Assembly: GCA_903910005.1 (NCBI GenBank)
Contig: CAIVXW010000447.1
Coordinates: 1 to 14,196 of the forward strand
From: an uncultured Methylococcaceae bacterium
GTDB taxonomy: Bacteria > Pseudomonadota > Gammaproteobacteria > Methylococcales > Methylococcaceae
Length of the DNA stretch: 14,196 nt
Direction of reading: 5' to 3'
Below the pieces are notes generated by a model. That model searched no databases. It had not been told where the DNA came from and worked only from the letters and a program-made list of their open reading frames with translations. Shown piece by piece: positions 1 through 5,777 of this stretch. Both the position numbers and the translations under genes were made by a program. Each line of letters begins with the position of its first letter. Position 1 is the stretch's first letter.

Positions 1-174
1 CTGGTTTTGTTGAGAGCTTTATGGAAATACGGAAAGGAACACGGATTGCCCCGGCTTGGACGCTGGTTGAAGCGGCACTACCTGTCGGTGAGACTGGCCT
101 TCAGCCTGCTGGCCTGGCCTTATAAAATAGTCGCCGCCCTGGTGGTTCTTGGGATACTGGTCGTATTGATCTGA
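1..174 (+). CDS. C-terminal fragment of an unidentified membrane-anchored protein
   Basis: The reading frame is open from the first base of the window and stops with TGA at 172-174, so only the last 57 residues are visible. They contain a basic stretch (KRHY, residues about 25-28) and then a hydrophobic run of roughly 20 residues rich in V, L, I and A that ends right at the C-terminus, which suggests a C-terminal membrane anchor or last transmembrane helix. No family motif is visible and I do not recognise the protein. The opposite strand is also open here, but its product is low in hydrophobic structure and has no family features, so I prefer the plus frame. The gene converges on rpiB. Confidence 0.5.
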   Translation: MVLLRALWKYGKEHGLPRLGRWLKRHYLSVRLAFSLLAWPYKIVAALVVLGILVVLI

Positions 175-175
175 T

Positions 176-200
176 AGCCTGTCCTCCGGCCAGGAGGGCT
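176..200 (+). terminator. Possible weak terminator hairpin after the first gene
   Basis: A 5-bp GC stem, CCTCC (183-187) with GGAGG (193-197), can be extended by three outer pairs across a bulge. It begins 8 bases after the stop codon of the plus-strand gene. No clear T-run follows, so intrinsic termination is only a possibility. A second hairpin, CCCGGT (290-295) with ACCGGG (302-307), lies between this and the end of rpiB, also without a T-run. Nothing else was recognised in 201-348. Confidence 0.3.
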
Positions 201-348
201 GCATGCAATTTGTCATATTCGGGCAAAGCCGAAATTCAACCTGGCTGATCTCGCGTGTATTGATATTCCATCACGGGATGAGCGGAAGGCCCGGTACGAC
301 CACCGGGTGCGATTGGTACGGCGTCAAAGTCAAGTTCACGGAACACGG

Positions 349-780
349 TTAGAAGTCTTCTATGGCCTCAATCCTCGGCATGTGTCGACCACCCTCGAAA
401 GGGGTGCGGAGAAACGTTTCCACGATCGTTTTTGCCATGTCCAGCGAGACGATACGCTGTCCCAGCGCGATGCAGTTTGCGTCATTGTGGGAGCGCGTCA
501 AAAAGGCGGTTTCCTCGTTGAAACAATAGCCGCAACGGCAACCTTTCACGCGGTTGGCAACGATCGCTTCGCCGTTACCGCTACCACCCAGAACGATTCC
601 CCGTTCGACCTCACCCCGCACGACGGCTTGTGCACACGGACGTATCCACTTCGGATAGTCCGTCGATTCGTCACTGAAACAGCCGTAATCGACCACTTCG
701 TGACCCAGGTCACTCAACCATGTACGCAGTTCCTCCTTGTAACCAAATCCCGCGTGATCTGATGCAATACCGATTTTCAT
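349..780 (-). CDS. rpiB: Ribose-5-phosphate isomerase B (RpiB/LacAB family)
   Basis: RpiB interconverts ribose 5-phosphate and ribulose 5-phosphate in the cytoplasmic non-oxidative pentose phosphate pathway. The product is 143 residues, a normal family length. It opens with the family signature MKIGIASDHAG (Asp8, His9). The glycine-rich active-site loop GGSGNGE lies at residues 65-71, followed by AN at 75-76, and HNDAN at 98-102 and GQR at 107-109 match the phosphate and substrate-binding segments. The loop has the form known from Mycobacterium tuberculosis RpiB, in which a Glu (here Glu71) serves as base and a Ser (here Ser67) replaces the usual Thr; the Cys of the Escherichia coli enzyme is absent. 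Some members act on allose 6-phosphate, which sequence alone does not exclude. The start is supported by a strong ribosome binding site. The gene stands alone, 289 bases downstream of the HEPN gene. Confidence 0.93.
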   Translation of the reverse strand: MKIGIASDHAGFGYKEELRTWLSDLGHEVVDYGCFSDESTDYPKWIRPCAQAVVRGEVERGIVLGGSGNGEAIVANRVKGCRCGYCFNEETAFLTRSHNDANCIALGQRIVSLDMAKTIVETFLRTPFEGGRHMPRIEAIEDF

Positions 781-784
781 GTTG

Positions 785-791
785 CCTCCTC
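785..791 (-). promoter_or_regulatory. Strong ribosome binding site of rpiB
   Basis: On the minus strand GAGGAGG stands 4 bases before the ATG of rpiB. It is the best Shine-Dalgarno sequence in the window and fixes the start codon at 778-780. Confidence 0.8.
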
Positions 792-1069
792 AAATTATGT
801 GATCCGGATCAGTTCCGGATTCAGTCAGTCAAGTCATGTTACCATTTTTTTATCAGACCGGAAAATGCTGTCCGGTTTGATTGACTGGCACCGGTACACT
901 ATGATACCCCACTTATTTACCTGCTGCCCGATTAGGGCGGTTTCGTAGGCTGTTGTAACCCGGTTACGACTCACAAAGTGGCTGTCCTTTTGTTGCATGG
1001 CCGGGTAACGGGAGTGACCTGTTCAGTATTGTGGCATGATGGGAGCAAGTGCCAGTTACCCCATTATAT
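792..1069. other. Intergenic region between rpiB and the HEPN gene
   Basis: No convincing coding sequence or RNA gene was found. There is a 10-bp palindrome GATCCGGATC (801-810) just upstream of the rpiB ribosome binding site. Next to an A/T-run, ACCGGA and TCCGGT form a 6-bp hairpin (about 857-878). A minus-strand TTGACT near 830 resembles a -35 box, but the only CATAAT near it is 27 bases away, too far for an ordinary sigma-70 promoter. The rpiB promoter probably lies here but cannot be placed. Confidence 0.4.
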
Positions 1070-1474
1070 TTAAGCAAATTCCATTAGCGAATCAAGTAAT
1101 GGGTTTAAGGTTTCAACGCTATGCTGGTAGGTTTCGCAATCAATCAAAAAATTATAACGATATGCTTCGGCACAAATAGTGACCGTATTCAGGGCGTCGG
1201 CATAGCATAATCTATCAGCGGCAAATCCGGTTTCTTTTACAAATTGTGCCAATAACCTGTTCAGTTTGTGTGTATGAGGGTATGCGCCAAATTCAGTTTT
1301 TGTTTCAAGCAAATGCTTGAACAATAGTTCAAACATTTGTTGATAATGAAAACAGTGCAGGGAACAATCCTTGATGGATGTTTGGCTGATTACATCGCAA
1401 GCAACGGCATGTTGCCATGCCTTACCGCCTAAATTCTCGATATTTTCAAATTTTTTCAGTTTTTCTGCATACAT
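1070..1474 (-). CDS. HEPN-domain protein (orphan, possible toxin-type RNase or its relic)
   Basis: The 134-residue product has the alpha-helical signature of HEPN domains: an N-terminal helix with AxxD (Ala25-Asp27), then FHYQQMFELLFKHLL at 42-56, THKLNRLL at 68-75, and a C-terminal helix with a RY pair (Arg106-Tyr107). HEPN proteins often act as RNases in toxin-antitoxin pairs with an MNT nucleotidyltransferase, or as nucleic-acid binding modules. The canonical catalytic R-x4-6-H motif is not clearly present: the nearest arrangement is Arg106 with His117, a longer spacing. No MNT gene is adjacent on either side, so the partner is missing, elsewhere or lost. The start is supported by AAGAGG 7 bases before the ATG. 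The gene is much richer in A and T than rpiB or gspE, which suggests horizontal acquisition. Function is inferred from fold resemblance only. Confidence 0.7.
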   Translation of the reverse strand: MYAEKLKKFENIENLGGKAWQHAVACDVISQTSIKDCSLHCFHYQQMFELLFKHLLETKTEFGAYPHTHKLNRLLAQFVKETGFAADRLCYADALNTVTICAEAYRYNFLIDCETYQHSVETLNPLLDSLMEFA

Positions 1475-1746
1475 CTTTATGCCTCTTGGCTGTTGCTACT
1501 GCTATCGCCCGGATGTAATTCGGATCCGTCCCCCATTCTTACACCGGGAGGAGTCGGATTGTCGGAGTGCGATGAGAGTAGGTTTCATCAATCAAGAATA
1601 CGACACACACCGGTGCGGCAGATTTCCGTGTGTAGCGTATCGGGTGCAAGATCAGCCTCGTTGGGCCATGCCACCATCCCACGGGTACCAGCATTCCTTG
1701 AATGTTCCTTCAGGTATGTATTCACAAAGGGAGTAGTAGAAAAAGC
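1475..1746. other. Non-coding stretch upstream of the HEPN gene
   Basis: I see no supportable gene. Short open frames exist on both strands (for example 1493-1765 on plus), but none has a ribosome binding site, plausible composition or a recognisable motif. A short inverted pair ACACAC/GTGTGT occurs near 1600-1640. The stretch lies between the HEPN start and the bidirectional terminator at 1747-1786, so a small plus-strand RNA ending at that terminator cannot be excluded. The HEPN promoter should also lie here. Confidence 0.35.
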
Positions 1747-1786
1747 AAACCCCCTAACCTTATAGATTTAAGGCCAGGGGGTTTTT
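1747..1786. terminator. Bidirectional intrinsic terminator
   Basis: AAACCCCCT (1747-1755) pairs with AGGGGGTTT (1776-1784). A 2x2 internal loop separates this from a second 5-bp stem, CCTTA with TAAGG, with a 6-base loop. On the plus strand TTTTT (1782-1786) closes the structure; on the minus strand TTTGCTTTTT follows it. It could end transcripts from either side. Confidence 0.75.
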
Positions 1787-1799
1787 GTTGTGTACCTAA

Positions 1800-1836
1800 A
1801 AGAATTCCCCGGCAATACGGATGCCGGGGAATTCTT
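1800..1836 (-). terminator. Perfect 15-bp hairpin terminator after the RTX-like remnant
   Basis: AAGAATTCCCCGGCA (1800-1814) and its exact complement (1822-1836) form a 15-bp stem with a 7-base loop. On the minus strand it is followed by TTTT and lies 19 bases beyond the TAG of the RTX-like remnant, as expected of that gene's own terminator. A smaller 6-bp hairpin, GGTGTA (1837-1842) with TACACC (1857-1862), directly adjoins it and covers the stop codon. Confidence 0.75.
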
Positions 1837-1855
1837 GGTGTAAGCCTAAAAAATG

Positions 1856-1957
1856 CTACACCAGGATGAAATCATTCGCGGTTAAAGCCGCTTTATTGGT
1901 GAGATGGCCTACCAGCGTAGAAAAGAACAAACCACCACTGCCATCGCCGTCAAAGTC
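1856..1957 (-). pseudogene. Remnant of the C-terminal end of an RTX/hemolysin-type secreted protein
   Basis: On the minus strand 33 codons ending in TAG (1856-1858) read DFDGDGSGG, LFFSTLVGH, then ALTANDFILV at the end. An Asp/Gly calcium-loop-like run followed by FF-x2-L-x-G and a terminal LTAxDFhhV is the pattern I know from the C-termini of type I secreted, RTX-type calcium-binding proteins, where the extreme C-terminus serves as secretion signal. A strong terminator follows the stop. Upstream the frame stays open for a while, but the residues no longer look like RTX repeats and it runs into the terminator of the next gene (2034-2065), so no intact gene can be present. I interpret it as the stump of a deleted gene. 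The match is by pattern and short, so chance resemblance remains possible. Confidence 0.5.
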
Positions 1958-1975
1958 GCATCCAAAACTGGATGC
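1958..1975. repeat. Small perfect hairpin at the edge of the RTX-like remnant
   Basis: GCATCCA (1958-1964) and TGGATGC (1969-1975) form a 7-bp stem with a 4-base loop. It sits exactly where the RTX-like protein pattern begins to fade, and may mark a deletion junction. The role is unknown. Confidence 0.5.
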
Positions 1976-2033
1976 ACGGCATGCGTCTCGATGCGGTATT
2001 TTGGCTGGCTGCTCCTTGCCCGCCATGCCATAA

Positions 2034-2065
2034 AAACCATCCAGATACGACGTTCTGGATGGTTT
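2034..2065 (-). terminator. Intrinsic terminator of the exported-protein gene
   Basis: AAACCATCCAGA (2034-2045) and TCTGGATGGTTT (2054-2065) form a perfect 12-bp stem with an 8-base loop. On the minus strand the stem is followed by TTTTTA, about 48 bases beyond the stop codon of the gene ending at 2113. This is a textbook rho-independent terminator for that gene. Confidence 0.8.
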
Positions 2066-2112
2066 ATGACGGTCTGCCTGGTCGTCTCGTGACTTCTCAG
2101 GATTTTTTGGGA

Positions 2113-2751
2113 TCAGGGCTTGCGTCTGGGTACAAAGGATACTTTGCCGGTAGCTTCCTTGGTGTACAGGAGGGCGATTCCGCTGCTCAGTGATACCACT
2201 TCCCTGACAGTGTCGTCACCGGTGGTTCCGGGTTTGTATGCAAACGCGAAACTGTAAGGTGCTCCAGCGGGTGGTGCATAAATGGGGTATCCGTCGGTTG
2301 TTGTACCCGTTACCATCACAGTCGCATAAGGTTTGCATGAGAGGTAAACCTTTTGTGTCTTGACTGTTATGAAGGCAAAGCGCTCACTTGCGAAATCAGT
2401 ATCATCGGAACTCGGCAGTGGCGCACCGGGTTCAACCAGAAAGAGATCATTCTGAAGAATCCTGGTTGTTTTGTCATAGGTGATGCGGGAGCGTACTTCC
2501 TTGCCCTCTACAAAAACGGCGGCAGAGATGGCATCAGGCAGGGCCGGTGTCAAGCCGGACATGATTGAGGTGACATCAACAGGGTGTTCAATGCGAAAAC
2601 TGTCAAGACCGGCAGGAGCAACCTTGCAGGTGGGCAACTTGTTGCCCGCCGGGAAAGTGGAATCGGCGGCCAGTGCCTGCTGTGAGACACTGGAGAATGC
2701 CAGCGCGAGTGCTGGCAGGGTGACTGCGAACCAGGAAGTGGTTTTTTTCAT
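2113..2751 (-). CDS. Exported protein of unknown function with signal peptide
   Basis: I do not recognise the family. Starting at the ATG at 2749-2751 gives 212 residues beginning MKKTTSWF, then a hydrophobic core and QQALA|AD, a typical Sec signal peptide with cleavage after about Ala28. The frame stays open 36 codons further upstream, but that extension would bury the signal peptide, so I reject it. The mature part of about 184 residues looks beta-rich (VFVEGKEVRSRITYD, FAFITVKTQKVYLSC). It has two cysteines (Cys42 and Cys139) that could form a disulfide in the periplasm, and it ends in a basic tail, RRKP. No lipobox is visible. The ribosome binding site is weak. The gene is monocistronic with its own terminator and is divergent from gspE, so the shared 348-base region probably holds both promoters. 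Confidence 0.8.
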   Translation of the reverse strand: MKKTTSWFAVTLPALALAFSSVSQQALAADSTFPAGNKLPTCKVAPAGLDSFRIEHPVDVTSIMSGLTPALPDAISAAVFVEGKEVRSRITYDKTTRILQNDLFLVEPGAPLPSSDDTDFASERFAFITVKTQKVYLSCKPYATVMVTGTTTDGYPIYAPPAGAPYSFAFAYKPGTTGDDTVREVVSLSSGIALLYTKEATGKVSFVPRRKP

Positions 2752-3099
2752 AAGGAAACTCTGTACGGTAAAATTTCTGTATGCCCCCTCGCCCATTACA
2801 ATGAAAAACACGGCGTGCGGTCTCCCATTTTCAGGGATAGGTGGGTGGTTATCGATCACTGATTGATTGGCTCAAAAGAGAGTCGTCAATCCCGGTACAG
2901 GTTAGCAAATACCTCTGATTGCTGCAATGGCTACGGTAGGTAGTCATGCCCGTGCCTCAATACCCGGGTTCACTTGTTGTGGTTGGCAACATGGCAGGTG
3001 TCCCCTTTGAACGTGGCAGGAATTACTGACTTCCGGGCAAACCGGGTGGCGTGTTACGATGGGCCTTTGTAAACCCTGACCCCGGTTTTTCAACACCTC
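2752..3099. promoter_or_regulatory. Divergent intergenic region between the exported-protein gene and gspE
   Basis: No gene is supportable here. The region should hold the promoters of both flanking genes, but I could not place a convincing -35/-10 pair on either strand. Close to gspE, AACCGGG-type bases (3039-3046) can pair with CCCGGTTT (3081-3088) to form an 8-bp stem around a large loop. TTTTT ends at 3090, 9 bases before the gspE start, so an attenuator or the terminator of a short upstream transcript is possible. TGGCAGG occurs twice about 25 bases apart near 2990-3020, with no known meaning. Confidence 0.35.
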
Positions 3100-4827
3100 A
3101 TGCAAGCTCCTCACCCTGCCTTCAGTGCTGCCCCTGAATACCCCTATCAGCAATTTGCCACCGAGTTGGTATCACGCGGTAAAGTCCGTGAACAGGACGT
3201 ACACCGAGCCCGCCTGCTGGGCGCGAAAGCAGGGGATCAAAAACTGCCCGCCTTGTTGATCCGGCTGGGGCTGGTGTCGGAGCGGGATGCCGCTGAGGTG
3301 CTGGCCGAGGTCAGCGGTAGCCCGCTGGTGTCACCGGATGATTTCCCCGACGTTTCACCCCTTCCTGAACAGTGGGCTCCCCGCTTTCTCAAGGAACATC
3401 ACCTGCTGGGCATTGCCGCCCGTGCCGATGCCCTGGTGGTGGCGGTGGCGGATCCGCTGGATACCGAACTCAGGGACGCCTTGACCCTGGCCAGTGATAA
3501 ACCGGTGAGCCTGTGTGTGGGGTTGCCGTCCGAAATCGACCGCGCCCTTGAACAGCATCTGGGATCGGGCAAAACCCTGATGGGAGAAATTGTGGATGAT
3601 TTTGGCAGCGATGAGTCGGTTGACGAAGCCGATGTGGAGCATCTCAAGGATTTGGCCTCGGAGGCACCGGTGATCCGGATGGTTAATCTGATCATGCAGC
3701 GGGCGGTGGAATCACGTGCCTCGGATATTCATGTCGAACCGTTTGAGCAACGCCTCAAGGTGCGTTTCCGGGTTGACGGGGTGTTGCGAGACGTCGAGGC
3801 TCCTCCGGTGCGTTCCACCGCTGCCGTTATCTCCCGCATCAAGATCATGGCCAAGCTGAATATCGCCGAACGGCGTCTGCCCCAGGATGGCCGCATCAAG
3901 TTGCAAACCCAGGGGAAAGAACTGGATCTGCGGGTTTCCACCGTGCCGACCCTCTACGGCGAGAGTGTGGTGATCCGTCTGTTGCACAAGGAAAGCATCC
4001 AGTTTGATTTTGCGGCCCTGGGTTTTGAGGGGGCCGCCCTGGCCCGATTCCTTGACGTGCTGAGTCTGCCGCATGGCATCATCCTGATTACCGGCCCGAC
4101 CGGCAGCGGTAAAAGCACGACCCTCTACACCGCACTCAATCGCATCAACACCCCGGAACGCAAGATCATCACCGTGGAGGATCCGGTCGAATACCAGTTG
4201 GAGGGCGTCAACCAGATTCAGGTAAAGCCACAGATCGGGCTGAATTTTGCCAGTGCCCTGCGTTCAATCGTGCGACAGGATCCGGACGTCATCATGATCG
4301 GGGAAATGCGTGACCTTGAAACCGCCCGCATTGCGGTGCAATCGGCCCTGACCGGTCACCTGGTGTTATCGACCCTGCATACCAACGACGCCGCCGGCGG
4401 TGTGACCCGGTTGATGGATATGGGGCTGGAAGATTATCTCATTACCTCAACCGTGAACGGCATACTGGGGCAGCGACTGGTACGCAAACTCTGCCCGCAG
4501 TGCCGGGAGTCCTGTCTGGCTCTGCCCGAAGTGGTGGAGGAAATGCGACTGCGGCGGTATGTGGCGGAGGGTCCGGTTACGCTGTACCGGCCCGTGGGGT
4601 GTGAGGCCTGCGGTGGCAACGGATACCGGGGCCGATTGGCGATTCAGGAGTTTCTGGTGATGACCGATGCCTTGCGTCGGCTGGTGATGAGCCATGCCCA
4701 GGCGCGTCAGATTGAGGAAGTCGCCCTGCAGGAAGGCATGAGTACCATGTATGAGGACGGGCTTAAAAAAGCCCTGGCGGGGCAGACAACCATTGAGGAA
4801 GTACTGCGGGTCACGTCAGATACCTGA
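3100..4827 (+). CDS. gspE: GspE/PilB-family secretion or pilus assembly ATPase
   Basis: This 575-residue AAA+ type ATPase belongs to the family that powers type II secretion (GspE) or type IV pilus extension (PilB) from the cytoplasmic face of the inner membrane. The N-terminal ~160 residues resemble the MshEN/GspE N-terminal domain that contacts the membrane platform. The core has the Asp box around SDIHVEP (208-214), Walker A GPTGSGKST (332-340), Walker B ending DVIMIGEMRD (396-405, Glu402), and a His box GHLVLSTLHTND (419-430). A tetracysteine zinc site follows, Cys465-x2-Cys468 and Cys501-x2-Cys504, typical of GspE and PilB but not of PilT. The C-terminus (EFLVM, GM-x-T-x-YEDG) favours GspE slightly. 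No other gsp or pil gene is next to it, so the system it serves cannot be read here. The start lacks a clear ribosome binding site. A short CGTCAG/CTGACG hairpin (4814-4829) covers the stop codon. Confidence 0.9.
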   Translation: MQAPHPAFSAAPEYPYQQFATELVSRGKVREQDVHRARLLGAKAGDQKLPALLIRLGLVSERDAAEVLAEVSGSPLVSPDDFPDVSPLPEQWAPRFLKEHHLLGIAARADALVVAVADPLDTELRDALTLASDKPVSLCVGLPSEIDRALEQHLGSGKTLMGEIVDDFGSDESVDEADVEHLKDLASEAPVIRMVNLIMQRAVESRASDIHVEPFEQRLKVRFRVDGVLRDVEAPPVRSTAAVISRIKIMAKLNIAERRLPQDGRIKLQTQGKELDLRVSTVPTLYGESVVIRLLHKESIQFDFAALGFEGAALARFLDVLSLPHGIILITGPTGSGKSTTLYTALNRINTPERKIITVEDPVEYQLEGVNQIQVKPQIGLNFASALRSIVRQDPDVIMIGEMRDLETARIAVQSALTGHLVLSTLHTNDAAGGVTRLMDMGLEDYLITSTVNGILGQRLVRKLCPQCRESCLALPEVVEEMRLRRYVAEGPVTLYRPVGCEACGGNGYRGRLAIQEFLVMTDALRRLVMSHAQARQIEEVALQEGMSTMYEDGLKKALAGQTTIEEVLRVTSDT

Positions 4828-4829
4828 CG
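4814..4829 (+). terminator. Short hairpin spanning the gspE stop codon
   Basis: CGTCAG (4814-4819) and CTGACG (4824-4829) form a perfect 6-bp stem with an ATAC loop, and the TGA stop lies within it. Only a broken T-run (GTTCGTTCC) follows, so it is at best a weak terminator. Nothing else was recognised between here and the endonuclease start at 4941. Confidence 0.35.
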
Positions 4830-4940
4830 GTTCGTTCCAGACATTCGCTCCCGTGCGTGGGCACCGTTGGCATTCCCCGGGATCGGGTAGGGTAACGTCA
4901 GTTGGGGCCAATGGAAGTTGACCCGTAATTCAGTACTCCC

Positions 4941-5777
4941 ATGAATAAAGCAGCAGTGGTTGAAGGCGTTTCCAGGCAAATCGTTTGGTGGATGGGCGAA
5001 CGACAAAAGAAGCTTGCTGAGCTTCGTCACGAGACCCTGTCGGTCAACCCGTTTCTGTTGCCATTAATTTTCGGAATTCACCAATTCAAGGATTTTGACG
5101 AACTTGCCGAATTTCTGGTTGCCGCGCACTTGTCTACCGGATATGCCACTGGGTTTGGAAAGCTAATGGACGAGAAGATTCTCCCTAAGGTATTTGGAGT
5201 GACAAAGCTGGATAAAGCAACGCGACGAGCTGCCCCGTTCTCAATGTCGGCGTTCGACGAGATTGATCATATTATTCCTTCGACAGGCAATCATGCGGCA
5301 AAACTGCTTTCGCTCAAGGCTGGCCGATGGACTATTCAGTTGACAATGGCAGTGCAATTAAATAAGGCGTTTGCGGAACTTCTTGAGCTTCGGAACTCCG
5401 ACCGGTTAGGCACCTTCACGTTTGAAGAAATTGGTGTTGGCGTAGTATACGGAACAAAGGATACGTTGACGGACAAATATGACATTCTTCGTGGAATCAA
5501 CCGTGGTGCAAATCATGGTGTAACAGACCTGACCGATGATGTTCATGTGTACGTCGGCCGCGAATTCTGGGCTTGGCTAAATGGTGGCGAGCAGCTTACG
5601 CAAGAATGGGTTATCGAAGGCATCATTCAAGGTTTTCAAATCGCTGAAAAGTCACTGGGTTCACTTGAGAACCTGTTAGTAGACTTTCGCAAGGAATTTA
5701 GCCAACAGTTTCACTTTGCCGTTCGTCCCGATAGCACCATAGATTGGGAAGCCATTATCAAGAAAATAAACGGTTAG
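4941..5777 (+). CDS. Type II restriction endonuclease, EcoO109I-like
   Basis: The 278-residue product closely resembles my memory of the EcoO109I endonuclease family in length and in blocks along its length: WWMGERQKKL near 16-25, SVNPF at 34-38, TGFGKLMDEKILP at 70-82, FDEID at 105-109, LLSLKAGRWTIQLTMAVQLNKAF at 122 onwards, DKYDILRGIN-x-GANH in the middle, and HVYVGREFWAWLNGGE later. EcoO109I cuts within RGGNCCY, so a related specificity is plausible but unproven. Likely catalytic residues are Asp106/Asp109 and Lys126; the position two before the lysine is Ser124, not the usual Asp or Glu. The gene converges with the methyltransferase, and their stop codons share bases 5774-5777. Its base composition is visibly less GC-rich than that of gspE. 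There is no clear ribosome binding site and no controller (C) protein gene nearby. Confidence 0.85.
   Translation: MNKAAVVEGVSRQIVWWMGERQKKLAELRHETLSVNPFLLPLIFGIHQFKDFDELAEFLVAAHLSTGYATGFGKLMDEKILPKVFGVTKLDKATRRAAPFSMSAFDEIDHIIPSTGNHAAKLLSLKAGRWTIQLTMAVQLNKAFAELLELRNSDRLGTFTFEEIGVGVVYGTKDTLTDKYDILRGINRGANHGVTDLTDDVHVYVGREFWAWLNGGEQLTQEWVIEGIIQGFQIAEKSLGSLENLLVDFRKEFSQQFHFAVRPDSTIDWEAIIKKING

Noticed and set aside
307..762. Plus-strand open frame of 151 codons over rpiB
   Set aside because: It is antisense to rpiB, which has conserved catalytic motifs and a strong ribosome binding site.
940..1010. Possible tRNA-like bases (GGTTACGACTC)
   Set aside because: It does not match the T-loop consensus, and no acceptor stem or anticodon arm can be built around it.
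1371..1765. Two overlapping plus-strand open frames near the HEPN start
   Set aside because: There is no ribosome binding site or recognisable motif, and they overlap the HEPN gene and the terminator.
1821..2193. Three short plus-strand open frames (62-73 codons)
   Set aside because: They cross several hairpins and the terminator of the exported-protein gene, and have no coding features; the minus strand holds the RTX-like pattern.
2752..2859. N-terminal extension of the exported protein
   Set aside because: It would place 36 residues before an otherwise ideal signal peptide.
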